A DNA stretch of 64,000 nt, from positions 1 to 64,000 of the forward strand of contig CANHQJ010000022.1 of assembly GCA_947462875.1 (NCBI GenBank). The letters are read 5' to 3'. The first letter of the stretch is position 1, and each line of letters starts with the position of its first letter. Shown here piece by piece: positions 1-8,188 of this stretch. Position numbers and translations under genes: made by a program. Source of the stretch: Verrucomicrobiia bacterium. Its GTDB lineage: Bacteria > Verrucomicrobiota > Verrucomicrobiia > Verrucomicrobiales > Akkermansiaceae. The notes under the pieces are model-generated. The model had not been told where the DNA came from, did not search any database, and worked only from the letters and a program-made list of their open reading frames with translations.

Positions 1-33
1 CGGGCGCTCCTCCGCTACGCTCCGAAGCGCCCG
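1..33. repeat. Short palindromic element at window edge
   Basis: Eight-base arms CGGGCGCT (1-8) and AGCGCCCG (26-33) form an inverted repeat around a C-rich loop that itself contains TCCG repeats. It may be cut by the window edge. The shape is like that of dispersed intergenic hairpin repeats; I cannot tell whether it is repeated elsewhere in the genome. Confidence 0.4.
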
Positions 34-73
34 CAGGGGCAACCAAACCAACCACCAAAAACAAAGCCGCTAT

Positions 74-144
74 GGTGTCTCAATTATGAGGCAACGATCC
101 CGATCATTCAGGAACCTTTGGGTGTGCTCGAATTATGAGGCAAC
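74..144. repeat. Pair of short direct repeats
   Basis: The 14-base block AATTATGAGGCAAC occurs at 82-95 and again at 131-144. Each copy is preceded by a near-identical GGTGT...CTC segment (from 74 and from 121), so the repeat unit is about 22-24 bases with a 47-49 base period. It lies just upstream of the hydrolase gene. It could be an operator pair or the trace of a small duplication. Confidence 0.45.
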
Positions 145-222
145 AGGGATGCGGGGCAAGTGTGAGATTGATGGAAAAATGGCCACCACCGGCGCGTATC
201 TGCGGGGATGATCAAGGGAAGT

Positions 223-1062
223 ATGTTTCGCAAGCGGTTGGGGGCGGTATGGCTGATGCTGATGGCTGGATGCGCGATGGCGGAGGAGTGGAAAATGGAT
301 TTTCCCGAGGCAACAGTCGATCGCTGGCAAGGCCATGAACGGCATGTGTTTTCGGTGGCGGGGAAAAAGGCATGGGTCGTCGTGCCCACGCAACCGGCCG
401 CAGGACGGCTCTGGACCTGGGTCACGGAGTTTCCCGATGCGTTTTTCCCACGCACGGGCGTGCCGCAATTGCTGAAGGATCACGGCATTTATCATGCCCA
501 CGTGAGTGACTTCAACCGTCTGGGCTGCGACGAACAGCTCAAGGTGATGGATGCCTTTTACGAGTTGATGGTGCAAAAGGGCTTCGCCAAAAAGCCGGTC
601 ATGATCGGCCTGTCGCGCGGGGGATTCATGGCCTACCGCTGGGCGGCGGCCCATCCCGATCGGGTGGCTGGCATCTATGGCGATGCTCCGGTGTGCGATT
701 TGAAAAGCTGGCCGGGCGGATTCGGCAAAGGGAAGGGGAGCAAGGGCGATTGGGAAAAGGCGAAGTCGCTCTATGGCTGGAAGTCCGATGAGGAAGGAAA
801 AGCCTTCCAGGGCAATGCCGTGGATGACGGGCCTCTGGGCATCCTCGCGAAGCACAAGGTGCCGCTCTATCATGTGGTCGGCGATACCGATGACGTCGTG
901 CCAGTGGCCGAAAACACGGCCATCGTCGAGCGCAAATACAAACAACTCGGCGGCGAAATCACCGTGATGCACCACGCAGCGGGGCATCATCCGCACGGTC
1001 TCGACGACCCCGCACCGACGGTGGCATTCATCGTAAAAGCGCTCAAGGCGGCGAATCCGTGA
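223..1062 (+). CDS. Exported alpha/beta hydrolase
   Basis: An alpha/beta-hydrolase-fold protein of about 280 residues, probably an esterase or peptidase-like enzyme acting outside the cytoplasm. The N-terminus has basic residues (MFRKRLG) followed by a hydrophobic stretch ending LMAGC, which is either a signal peptide or a loose lipobox with Cys17. The nucleophile elbow GLSRGG places the catalytic Ser near residue 131. A later GDTDDVVP supplies a plausible acid and HHPHGLDD the His. An in-frame ATG at 208 is also possible; I prefer 223 because it begins a normal signal peptide. It is monocistronic and convergent with the LysR gene. The substrate is unknown. Confidence 0.8.
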   Translation: MFRKRLGAVWLMLMAGCAMAEEWKMDFPEATVDRWQGHERHVFSVAGKKAWVVVPTQPAAGRLWTWVTEFPDAFFPRTGVPQLLKDHGIYHAHVSDFNRLGCDEQLKVMDAFYELMVQKGFAKKPVMIGLSRGGFMAYRWAAAHPDRVAGIYGDAPVCDLKSWPGGFGKGKGSKGDWEKAKSLYGWKSDEEGKAFQGNAVDDGPLGILAKHKVPLYHVVGDTDDVVPVAENTAIVERKYKQLGGEITVMHHAAGHHPHGLDDPAPTVAFIVKALKAANP

Positions 1063-1117
1063 TGGTGATCAGGCTTATGATTTTGCCTCTGGCTTGAACG
1101 ATGGTCTGATCGGTATT

Positions 1118-2032
1118 TCATAGCATTTTTTCCACTCCCAAGACTTTCTCCAGACGATTCGTTGCGCTCGCATCCAGTCCCGCGCGTTCCAGACTGCGTG
1201 TGTTGGCAATCAGGACCATGGCCCGTTTTGGCAGGCTGGCGATGGGTTCGGCATGAAACCGCCGGGGATCGAGCTCGACGCTTGCGATTTCCGGTAAGAC
1301 CGCCGCCGCTTTGCCTGTGCGTACCACCCGCGCCATTTGGGTGAATGACGCCAGTCGTGCGATGACGTGAGGATGAAGCTTTTTCTCTGACAACCACGCC
1401 TGCCACCTGCTGCCGAATTGTCCACCGGGCAACAACTCCACTAAGGGGAATTTCTGAATCGCCTGCTCCACGGATCCCGCTGATTTCCCTGTGTTTTTTG
1501 CCACAAACAGCGCGTATCCCACATTGCCCAGCTTCCGGCGCTTGGTTTCTTTGGGCAGGGCATCGGCACGCAGGATGCCGAAGTCGATCCGTCCATCGGC
1601 CACGGCGCGCATGACATCGAGCGTGCGCATCTGCTCCAACTCCACGGTGACGTCGCCGAGCGCTTTGCGAATCTCGTCGATGCGCGGCGTGAGAATCCAG
1701 TCGATGATGCTGCCCTGCGCGCCGAAGCGAACCTGGACGCTCTTTCCGGCCATCGCGGCGCGGAAATCCTCCAGTTCGCGGAATTGTCGGCGGATCATCA
1801 GCGCGAGGTGATGGCCTTCATCGGTGATCTCGATGCGACGTCCGACACGGCGGGTGAGTGCCACGCCGAAAAAGGACTCCATCTCCTTGATCTGCCGCGA
1901 GAACTGCGATTGTTTGGTCGCATCTCCCAGTGCGGCCTTGGCGATGTTGCCCGCTTCCACGACTTGCAGAAAGGAGTTCATTCTCTCCAGCGAGAGGCCG
2001 GAAGTGGACAAAAGATGTGCGGATTGATTCAT
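1118..2032 (-). CDS. LysR-family transcriptional regulator
   Basis: A 304-residue DNA-binding regulator. The N-terminal winged helix-turn-helix runs over about residues 15-75 (MNSFLQVVEAGNIAKAA, then SQFSRQIKEMESFFGVAL and TRRVGRRIEITDEG). A periplasmic-binding-like effector domain of normal LysR length follows. The longest frame begins 21 codons upstream, but the ATG at 2030-2032 gives the usual short lead before the HTH. The gene is divergent from the metallophosphatase at 2105, with only about 70 bases between them, so it may control that gene as well as itself. A perfect ATGACT-GAAA-AGTCAT dyad sits on the start codon. The effector is unknown. Confidence 0.85.
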   Translation of the reverse strand: MNQSAHLLSTSGLSLERMNSFLQVVEAGNIAKAALGDATKQSQFSRQIKEMESFFGVALTRRVGRRIEITDEGHHLALMIRRQFRELEDFRAAMAGKSVQVRFGAQGSIIDWILTPRIDEIRKALGDVTVELEQMRTLDVMRAVADGRIDFGILRADALPKETKRRKLGNVGYALFVAKNTGKSAGSVEQAIQKFPLVELLPGGQFGSRWQAWLSEKKLHPHVIARLASFTQMARVVRTGKAAAVLPEIASVELDPRRFHAEPIASLPKRAMVLIANTRSLERAGLDASATNRLEKVLGVEKML

Positions 2033-2046
2033 GACTGAAAAGTCAT
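2031..2046. promoter_or_regulatory. Dyad at the lysR start, candidate operator
   Basis: Perfect six-base arms ATGACT (2031-2036) and AGTCAT (2041-2046) are separated by GAAA. The dyad overlaps the start codon of the minus-strand regulator and lies in the divergent intergenic region. LysR proteins commonly bind short dyads near their own start; the binding here is inferred. Confidence 0.35.
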
Positions 2047-2104
2047 ATAAGTTGTTAAACATACCATTGCAAGGATGAATGTTTCGCGCCATCATTCACA
2101 CGTA

Positions 2105-3064
2105 ATGAAAATCAACTACGACATCATCGCCGACATCCACGGGCGATTCGACAAACTGGAGGCTCTGATGGAGGGCCTTGGCTATGAGAAGCGCGGTGAC
2201 AGTTTCATCGCGCCCGCACGTCACAAGGCGCTGTTCCTCGGTGACCTCATCGATCCCAAACCCGGTCACGAATCCCCCGGCGGCGTGCGCGCCACGCTGC
2301 AAGCGGTGAAGGCCATGTGCGATCGGGGTGACGCGCTTTGCCTGATGGGCAACCATGAGCTGAATGCCATCTACTTCCACAGCAAAGGACCGGATGGGAA
2401 ATACTTGCGCGTCCGCGGTTCCAAAAACATCGCCATGCATCAGGGCTCGCTCGACGATTTTCCCGACTACGACGATCCGATGAGCGAATGGCAACAAGTG
2501 TGGATTCCGTGGATGAAGCGGTTGCCGTTTTTCCTCGAACTGGAAGGATTGCGGGCGGTGCATGCTTGCTGGCATCCGGAAATGATCGCCCGCATCGGGC
2601 AGCGGAATTTTGATGACCTCGCGTTCTTCTTTGCGGCGGCGAACAAAGCCCATCTGGAAGGGGAGGCGCTGGAGATCCTGCTCAAAGGCATCGAAGTGCC
2701 ATTGCCGCACCCGCATTCGCTGGTCGACCACACGGGCAGCGTCCGGCGTCAATTCCGGGCCCGCTGGTGGGAGCGTGTGGAGAAAAACGCGGTTTGCTCC
2801 GAGCTGGTGTTTCCTGCCAACGATCAGATCTTCGACTGGCCCATCGCCGAGGAAGCCATTTCGCAATTCCTTCCTTATCCCGAAAGTGAGCCGCCGGTGT
2901 TTTTCGGTCACTACCTCAAGCCCGCGCATTCACCGCTGGAGCCGGAAAAAGCCAACGTCGCCTGTCTCGACCACGCTGCCGCCAAGGATGGCCCGCTGGT
3001 GGCCTACTCCTGGAGAGGAGAAGCGCAAATTAATCCTCAACACTACATCACTCATGAATCCTGA
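2105..3064 (+). CDS. Metallophosphoesterase, PP2A-like/calcineurin-like
   Basis: A cytoplasmic dinuclear-metal phosphatase of about 319 residues. The metal-binding signatures appear in order: DIHG near the N-terminus (D-x-H), GDLID (the G-D-x-x-D block) near residue 44, and GNHE near residue 82, as in protein-phosphatase and Ap4A-hydrolase-like enzymes. A later HYLKPAH gives further His ligands. An upstream in-frame ATG at 2075 would add ten residues; I chose 2105 because family members begin just before the first strand (MKINYDIIADIHG). The substrate could be a phosphoprotein, a dinucleotide or RNA ends and cannot be read from the sequence. The 3' end overlaps the next small gene by 11 bases. 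Confidence 0.85.
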   Translation: MKINYDIIADIHGRFDKLEALMEGLGYEKRGDSFIAPARHKALFLGDLIDPKPGHESPGGVRATLQAVKAMCDRGDALCLMGNHELNAIYFHSKGPDGKYLRVRGSKNIAMHQGSLDDFPDYDDPMSEWQQVWIPWMKRLPFFLELEGLRAVHACWHPEMIARIGQRNFDDLAFFFAAANKAHLEGEALEILLKGIEVPLPHPHSLVDHTGSVRRQFRARWWERVEKNAVCSELVFPANDQIFDWPIAEEAISQFLPYPESEPPVFFGHYLKPAHSPLEPEKANVACLDHAAAKDGPLVAYSWRGEAQINPQHYITHES

Positions 3065-3293
3065 CCCATCAAACACCGTGCCGAAGCAAGCGTCGGAAAA
3101 CAGAGAATGCACACCATACGAGCGTGATCGCATGGCTCTGGGCGATCTCAGCCAAAAAATCGAGATGGCCTACAACGCAGCCACAGACCCTGACATCAAA
3201 GCCGACTTGTGGGACGAATGGATGTGCGCTTGCGATTCCGCTTTCATGCTGGAAATATTGGCAGAAGAAACCGAATCACTTGAGTCTGATTGA
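3054..3293 (+). CDS. Small conserved-looking hypothetical protein
   Basis: A 79-residue, acidic, cytoplasmic protein beginning MNPDPSNT. Its ATG lies 11 bases inside the end of the metallophosphatase gene, a translational-coupling arrangement that favours a real gene. The body is predicted helical (YERDRMALGDLSQKIEMAYNAA), has two Cys close together (WMCACDS) and ends in a strongly acidic stretch (EETESLESD). I do not recognise a family. It could be a partner or regulator of the phosphatase, inferred only from the coupling. Confidence 0.55.
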   Translation: MNPDPSNTVPKQASENRECTPYERDRMALGDLSQKIEMAYNAATDPDIKADLWDEWMCACDSAFMLEILAEETESLESD

Positions 3294-3461
3294 TGAAAGC
3301 CATGAAAAAACACACCCCGAACAGGCAGTAATCTCGAGCTGGAGCGTCAACTGAGCGGGGCAATTTCGGCTTTGGGCAGAAATCTGCTGGACGAAAACAA
3401 ACGAATGCACCTATCCTTTTCGCGCGCTGCCGAGGCACAGAGGCAGGCGCACGAAAGAAAA

Positions 3462-3545
3462 GCCACCGTGGCGGAATCGGTAGACGTCGCGGACTTAAAA
3501 TCCGTTGCCCGTGAGGGCGTGCCGGTTCGAGTCCGGCCGGTGGCA
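3462..3545 (+). tRNA. tRNA-Leu (anticodon TAA)
   Basis: The 7-bp acceptor stem pairs GCCACCG (3462-3468) with CGGTGGC (3538-3544), with discriminator A at 3545. The anticodon loop CTTAAAA holds TAA at 3496-3498, reading UUA. A long variable arm (TTGCCCGTGAGGGCGT) and the GGTTCGAGTCC T-arm are typical of class II tRNA-Leu. The CCA end is not encoded. Confidence 0.97.
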
Positions 3546-3599
3546 CTTTTGGGATTGAATGATCGAAATTTTGGCTGGGAGGCGGGGACGCCTCCGCCA

Positions 3600-3639
3600 C
3601 AAAACAAAACCGCCCATCAGAGCTGCTGATGGGCGGTTT
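3600..3639 (-). terminator. Intrinsic terminator downstream of ppdK
   Basis: Perfect 14-base arms, AAACCGCCCATCAG at 3607-3620 and its complement at 3626-3639, enclose a 5-base loop. Read on the minus strand, the stem is followed by a T-rich tail (TTTTGTTTT), so it most likely ends the ppdK transcript. Confidence 0.8.
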
Positions 3640-3646
3640 GTCGTTA

Positions 3647-3698
3647 GGGGCGGACTGCCTACTTCGTCCCGCTGAGCGGGACTACGAAGGCCGGGAAA
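3647..3698. repeat. Long imperfect palindrome between terminator and ppdK
   Basis: Nested arms: GCGGACT near 3648 pairs with AGTCCGC near 3691, CTTCG with CGAAG, and TCCCGCT with AGCGGGA around a single-base loop. This is more than a simple terminator and looks like a dispersed palindromic repeat unit. It lies just past the ppdK stop codon. Confidence 0.5.
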
Positions 3699-3710
3699 GT
3701 CCGCGCTCCA

Positions 3711-6536
3711 TTATTTTTTAGCAGCTTTTTTCGCGGCTTTTTTGGCTGGTGCTTTGGCACCACCGGCGCGTTTTTCCTCGATGGCTGCCTGAGCGGCGGC
3801 GAGGCGGGCTACGGGCACGCGGTAGGGCGAGCAGCTGACGTAGGCGAGGCCGAGCTTGTGGCAGAACTTGACGCTGTCCGGGTCACCACCGTGTTCGCCG
3901 CAGATGCCGAGTTTGATGTCGGGGCGGACGCTGCGGCCTTTGGCGACGGCGATCTCCATGAGTTGTCCCACGCCGGTCACATCGAGTGTGGCGAAGGGGT
4001 TTTTCTTGAAGATTTCGTTTTCGGTGTAAGGCAGCAGGAAGTTGCCCATGTCGTCGCGGCTGATGCCGAGAGCGGTCTGGGTGAGGTCGTTGGTGCCGAA
4101 GCTGAAGAACTGGGCGGTGCCGGCGATGTCATCGGCGGTGAGCGCGCCACGTGGCACTTCGATCATGGTGCCGACGAGGTAGTCGAACTTGATCTTCTTC
4201 TCGGCCATGACGGCTTTGGCGGTGGCGTGCACCACTTCGACCTGCAGTTGCAGCTCCTTGGCGAAGCCGACGAGCGGGATCATCACTTCGGGCTTCACTT
4301 TGATGCCTTTCTTGGCGACATCGGCAGCGGCTTCGAAGATCGCACGGGCCTGCATCTCGGTGATTTCGGGGTAGGCGATGCCGAGACGGCAACCGCGGTG
4401 ACCGAGCATCGGGTTGAACTCGTGGAGTTGTGCCACGCGCTGTTGGATGTAATCGCACTTGATGTTGAGTTTCTTGGCGAGGTCCAGTTGTTGCTCCTTG
4501 GTGTGAGGAAGGAACTCGTGGAGCGGGGGATCCAGCAGACGGATGGTGGCGGGCAGACCTTTGAGGGCCTTGAAGATGCCGGCGAAGTCAGCGCGCTGAT
4601 ACGGCAGCAACTTGGCGAGCGCCTTGCGACGGTCGGCTTCGTTGTTGGCGAGAATCATTTCGCGCATGGCGTCGATGCGGTCGCCTTCGAAGAACATGTG
4701 CTCCGTGCGGGTCAGACCAATGCCTTTGGCACCGAATGCCACGGCGATGTTGGTTTGCTCCGGCGTGTCGGCGTTGGTGCGGACATCCATGCGGGTGGCT
4801 TTTTCGCACCATTGCATGAGCAGCAGGAAGTTTTGGAACTTCTCGGTCTTCTGGGCTTTTTTGTCGCCGCTGACGATACCGGTGATGATCTCGGAAGGAG
4901 CGGTTTTCAGCTCGCCTGCATAGACGATACCGGAGGTGCCGTCGATGGAGAGGAAATCGCCTTCCTTGAAGGTGAGACCGGAAACCTTGACGGTTTTCTT
5001 ATCGTAGTCGATGTCGAGAGCGCCGGCACCGCAGATGCAGACTTTGCCCATTTGACGTGCGACGAGAGCGGCGTGGGAAGACACACCACCTTTGGCGGTG
5101 AGGATGCCCTCGGCCGCGATCATGCCGCGAAGGTCTTCGGGAGACGTTTCGTTGCGGACGAGCAGGACTTTTTCACCGGCTTGTTCGGCGAGAACGGCGC
5201 GGTCGGCGTTGAAGTAGATTTTACCGGAAGCGGCGCCAGGACCAGCGGGAAGGCCGGAGGCGATGGCTTTGGCTTTCTTGACTTCGGCGAGGTCGAAGAT
5301 CGGCGCGAGCAATTGGTCGAGCTGATCGGCGGGGTTGCGCAGAACGGCGGTTTCCCAGTCGATGAGTTTTTCTTTCACCATGTCGGCGGCGAATTTCAGT
5401 GCGGCGGCGGCGGTGCGCTTGCCGTTGCGGGTTTGCAACATGAACAGAGTGCCGTTCTGGATGGTGAACTCGATGTCCTGCACGTCCTTGAAGTGTTTTT
5501 CCAGGATGGAGCGGACTTTCATCAGTTCGGCGAAGGCTTTTGGCATCGCTTTCTTGAGCTTGGAAACCGGCTCGGGGGTGCGGACACCGGCGACCACGTC
5601 TTCGCCCTGGGCGTTGATGAGGAACTCACCGTAGAACTCGTTGGCGCCGTTGGCGGGGTTGCGGGTGAAGGCCACGCCGGAACCGGACTCTTTGCCGGTG
5701 TTGCCGTAGACCATGGCCTGCACGTTGACGGCCGTGCCCCACTCGGCGGGGATGTTGTATTTGCGGCGATAGACGATGGCGCGGTCGTTCATCCACGAGC
5801 TGAACACGGCACCGGCGGCACCGCGGAGCTGGTCCCACACGTCGTTCGGGAAACCTTTGCCCGTGCGCTGCTTGACGAGTGCTTTGAAGCGCTTGACCAG
5901 TTCCTTTTGGTCATCGGCGGTGAGATCGGAGTCGATGATATCTTTGCCGTATTTTTCGTGTTTGAAGCCTTCGATCACGACTTCGAATGGCTCGTGGTCT
6001 TCGCCTTCGCGCTTCTGCACGCCGAGAACGACGTCGCCATACATCTGGATGAAACGGCGGTAGCAGTCCCAGGCGAAACGCTCGTTTTTCGTAGCGGCGA
6101 CGAGGGCCTCCACGGTTTGGTCGTTGAGGCCGAGGTTGAGAACGGTGTCCATCATGCCGGGCATGGAGTCACGGGCGCCGGAGCGCACAGCGACGAGGAG
6201 AGGCATGCCGGAGGTGCCGCCGAACTTGGCGCCCATGATTTTTTCCATGTTGGCGACGCCTGCTTCCATTTGTGCCTGGAGCGAGACGGGGTAGGATTTT
6301 TTGTTTGCGTAGAAATAGGTGCAAACTTCCGTGCTGATGGTGAATCCTGGAGGCACAGGGAGACCGATGCGGGTCATTTCTGCGAGGTTGGCACCTTTTC
6401 CGCCGAGAAGGGCTTTTTGGCTGCCATCACCATCGGCCTTACCGGCACCCCAGGTGTAAACATACTTGACGGACTTGGCTCCCTTGGCGGGGGCTGACTT
6501 TTTCGCGGCCTTGGTGGCCTTTTTTGCTGCTGCCAT
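3711..6536 (-). CDS. ppdK: Pyruvate, phosphate dikinase
   Basis: Interconverts pyruvate, ATP and phosphate with PEP, AMP and PPi in the cytoplasm, linking glycolysis and gluconeogenesis. The order is an N-terminal ATP-grasp nucleotide domain, a central phosphohistidine domain ([16 protein letters not shown], catalytic His near residue 488), and a C-terminal PEP/pyruvate TIM barrel ([19 protein letters not shown] with catalytic Cys near 879). At 941 residues it is slightly longer than usual because of extra ends: the N-terminus opens with about 20 residues of [12 protein letters not shown]-type sequence and the C-terminus ends [14 protein letters not shown] start at the MAAAKK ATG rather than 16 codons upstream, because the upstream codons look untranslated. 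It is single-gene with its own terminator. Confidence 0.96.
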   Translation of the reverse strand: MAAAKKATKAAKKSAPAKGAKSVKYVYTWGAGKADGDGSQKALLGGKGANLAEMTRIGLPVPPGFTISTEVCTYFYANKKSYPVSLQAQMEAGVANMEKIMGAKFGGTSGMPLLVAVRSGARDSMPGMMDTVLNLGLNDQTVEALVAATKNERFAWDCYRRFIQMYGDVVLGVQKREGEDHEPFEVVIEGFKHEKYGKDIIDSDLTADDQKELVKRFKALVKQRTGKGFPNDVWDQLRGAAGAVFSSWMNDRAIVYRRKYNIPAEWGTAVNVQAMVYGNTGKESGSGVAFTRNPANGANEFYGEFLINAQGEDVVAGVRTPEPVSKLKKAMPKAFAELMKVRSILEKHFKDVQDIEFTIQNGTLFMLQTRNGKRTAAAALKFAADMVKEKLIDWETAVLRNPADQLDQLLAPIFDLAEVKKAKAIASGLPAGPGAASGKIYFNADRAVLAEQAGEKVLLVRNETSPEDLRGMIAAEGILTAKGGVSSHAALVARQMGKVCICGAGALDIDYDKKTVKVSGLTFKEGDFLSIDGTSGIVYAGELKTAPSEIITGIVSGDKKAQKTEKFQNFLLLMQWCEKATRMDVRTNADTPEQTNIAVAFGAKGIGLTRTEHMFFEGDRIDAMREMILANNEADRRKALAKLLPYQRADFAGIFKALKGLPATIRLLDPPLHEFLPHTKEQQLDLAKKLNIKCDYIQQRVAQLHEFNPMLGHRGCRLGIAYPEITEMQARAIFEAAADVAKKGIKVKPEVMIPLVGFAKELQLQVEVVHATAKAVMAEKKIKFDYLVGTMIEVPRGALTADDIAGTAQFFSFGTNDLTQTALGISRDDMGNFLLPYTENEIFKKNPFATLDVTGVGQLMEIAVAKGRSVRPDIKLGICGEHGGDPDSVKFCHKLGLAYVSCSPYRVPVARLAAAQAAIEEKRAGGAKAPAKKAAKKAAKK

Positions 6537-6768
6537 AATTCTACTGAATGATAGTGTTGGGTAGGAGGCAAAGAGGTGAAGCACTGTGCCAAACCCCTCT
6601 GACGCGCGCGGAGAATAGCTGTCTTTGTTGGACTGTCAATCAGTCAGTTGTGCATTTTTCCGCTTTTTTCTGGGGGTACCCCTTGACCACGCGTGTTTTT
6701 GCTACGATAAGTCTCGTATTCCTTCGCATGGATTGACAAAATTTTCAAAAAAACTTGTTTGCCGAGTA

Positions 6769-6786
6769 TTTCTACATTCGTAGTAA
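6769..6786. promoter_or_regulatory. BlaI/MecI-like operator candidate
   Basis: The dyad TTTCTAC-ATTC-GTAGTAA has arms matching at six of seven positions. Its CTAC/GTAG core resembles the TACA/TGTA-type operators of the BlaI/MecI/CopY repressor family. It lies about 67 bases before the BlaI-type start codon. Binding is inferred from family knowledge. Confidence 0.45.
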
Positions 6787-6789
6787 TTC

Positions 6790-6837
6790 GCGGTTGACAG
6801 TTCTGGCGATATTTTGTAAATCCTAACTGTCAACCGC
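6790..6837 (+). promoter_or_regulatory. Perfect 13-bp inverted repeat over the repressor promoter
   Basis: The arm GCGGTTGACAGTT (6790-6802) is matched exactly by AACTGTCAACCGC (6825-6837), 22 bases apart and ending 15 bases before the ATG. The left arm contains a consensus -35 (TTGACA, 6794-6799). A weak TGTAAA lies at 6815-6820, 15 bases downstream of it. A protein binding both arms would cover the promoter, so autoregulation is likely. A transcribed hairpin over the ribosome entry site is the alternative reading. Confidence 0.55.
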
Positions 6838-6852
6838 AGCCCACCTAACGCC

Positions 6853-7332
6853 ATGATACGGATCTCACAACCTTCGAATTTGGAATTGCAGGCCCTCACG
6901 GTGTTATGGCATCTGGGTCCATCGACTGTGGCCACGGTGCTGGAAGAGCTGCCGGACGGCAAGGAGCGCGCCTACACCACGGTGCTGACGGTGATGCAGA
7001 ATCTGGAGAAAAAAGGCCATGTGCGGCGGGTGAAGTTGGGCCGCGCCCACGTTTATCAGGCCGCGCATCCGCAGAAATCGGTGGTGTCCGAGGCGGTGGA
7101 AGAGTTCATTACCAACACCTTCGGCGGAAGACTTGGCGAGGCTGTGATGGCCTTGCTGGCATCGGGCACGCTGACGGCTGAAGAAAAAGCGGAGATCACG
7201 CGGCATCTGAAGAACAGCAAGACGCTGGTCAGCAAAAAAACAGCGAAAAAAGCGGCGGCCCCTGCGAAAAAGGCTCCCGTTGCGAAAAAGGCAGTGGCGA
7301 AAAAAGCTGCCAAGAAAAAGGGTAAAAAGTAA
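6853..7332 (+). CDS. BlaI/MecI/CopY-family repressor with Lys-rich tail
   Basis: A 159-residue winged-helix repressor of the penicillinase-repressor family (PF03965). The winged helix covers about residues 5-75 (LQALTVLWHLGPSTVATVLEE; YTTVLTVMQNLEKKGHV), followed by the dimerisation helices (SEAVEEFITNTFGGRLGEAVMALL). Beyond the normal family end there are about 40 extra residues made almost only of Lys, Ala and Pro ([17 protein letters not shown]), resembling histone-H1-like tails. No BlaR1-type membrane sensor protease is adjacent, so this is an orphan repressor. The divergent neighbour is ppdK and the convergent neighbour ispE. Two dyads upstream suggest autoregulation. Targets elsewhere are unknown. 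Confidence 0.85.
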   Translation: MIRISQPSNLELQALTVLWHLGPSTVATVLEELPDGKERAYTTVLTVMQNLEKKGHVRRVKLGRAHVYQAAHPQKSVVSEAVEEFITNTFGGRLGEAVMALLASGTLTAEEKAEITRHLKNSKTLVSKKTAKKAAAPAKKAPVAKKAVAKKAAKKKGKK

Positions 7333-7342
7333 GCCTGGAGGC

Positions 7343-8188
7343 TTACCCGCCGATTTCCCCATACCACGCCCAGATCACGGGGTCGAGGCGGTCGCGCACG
7401 GTCTGGATCAATGGCTCGGCCTGGCTCGGATCCGAGAGCAGGGCGAACATGGCGGAGCCCGAGCCACTCATGAGCGCGGTGCGTACTTCGGGGCGGGAGT
7501 TGAGCCAGTTTTTCAGCTCGGCGAGGAAGAGGAACTTGCCGAATACAGGTTTTTCGAGGTCGTTCACGAGCGTGCCCCAAGGCATTTGAACGGCGTCATA
7601 GGTGACTCCGGGCAGGGCGACGGCGCCTTTCCAGCGGGCGTAGGCATCCGGAGTGGAAACGGCGAAGGCTGGTTTGAAAATCACGATGGTCTGGCGCGGT
7701 GGGGCATCGGCAGGCGTGAGGATCTCGCCGCGACCGGTGGCGCGGGCGGTGGTGCCGGTGAGGAAAAACGGCACATCGCTGCCGAGTGTGGCGGCGGCTT
7801 CGTGAAGCGTGGCGTCATCGAGCGGGCCGCCGTGCCATTCATTCCAGGCGCGCAGGGTGGCGGCTGCATCGCTGCTGCCACCGCCGAGACCGGCACCGTG
7901 GGGGATGCGTTTTTCCAAGTGAATGTGGGCGAGGCAGGATTTTTTGATGAGTTTTTCAAAGAGCAGCGTCGCCTTGGTGATGAGATTGCCTTCGTCCACG
8001 GGGATGTCCGCAACATCGCAGGTCAGCGAATAGGCTTCCGCTTCGGTGAACGTCAGGGTATCGAACAAGCCGGGAACCGGAGTCATGAGGGTATCCACCT
8101 CGTGAAAGCCATCGCTGCGTTTGCCGATCACGCGCAGGGAGAGATTGATTTTGGCGGGGGCTGTGACGGTGATGCTTTTTTCGCTCAT
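7343..8188 (-). CDS. ispE: 4-(cytidine 5'-diphospho)-2-C-methyl-D-erythritol kinase
   Basis: Phosphorylates CDP-methylerythritol in the MEP isoprenoid pathway, in the cytoplasm; dxr of the same pathway is also in this window. It is a GHMP kinase of 281 residues, normal length, with N-terminal APAKINLSLRV, the phosphate-binding loop PHGAGLGGGSSDAAA near residues 95-109, and the C-terminal SGSGSAMFALL motif. Its start overlaps the stop of the upstream pgeF gene by four bases (ATGA type), so the two are translationally coupled. Confidence 0.96.
   Translation of the reverse strand: MSEKSITVTAPAKINLSLRVIGKRSDGFHEVDTLMTPVPGLFDTLTFTEAEAYSLTCDVADIPVDEGNLITKATLLFEKLIKKSCLAHIHLEKRIPHGAGLGGGSSDAAATLRAWNEWHGGPLDDATLHEAAATLGSDVPFFLTGTTARATGRGEILTPADAPPRQTIVIFKPAFAVSTPDAYARWKGAVALPGVTYDAVQMPWGTLVNDLEKPVFGKFLFLAELKNWLNSRPEVRTALMSGSGSAMFALLSDPSQAEPLIQTVRDRLDPVIWAWYGEIGG

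Larger units (their letters stand above)
6537..6852. other. Divergent intergenic region ppdK/BlaI-type gene
   Basis: About 316 bases without a gene, AT-rich in its right half. It must hold the ppdK promoter on the left and the repressor promoter on the right. Two dyads, listed separately, occupy 6769-6837. A TTGACA occurs at 6733-6738 and another inside the dyad at 6794-6799. Confidence 0.6.

Noticed and set aside
3244-3629. Open frames over the tRNA-Leu region
   Set aside because: They read through the tRNA gene and the terminator and have no family match.
3858-6497. 879-codon open frame antisense to ppdK
   Set aside because: It is the mirror of a high-GC gene with strong codon bias; the translation is rich in Gly, Asp, Glu, Val and Phe without any domain, while the minus strand is clear PpdK.
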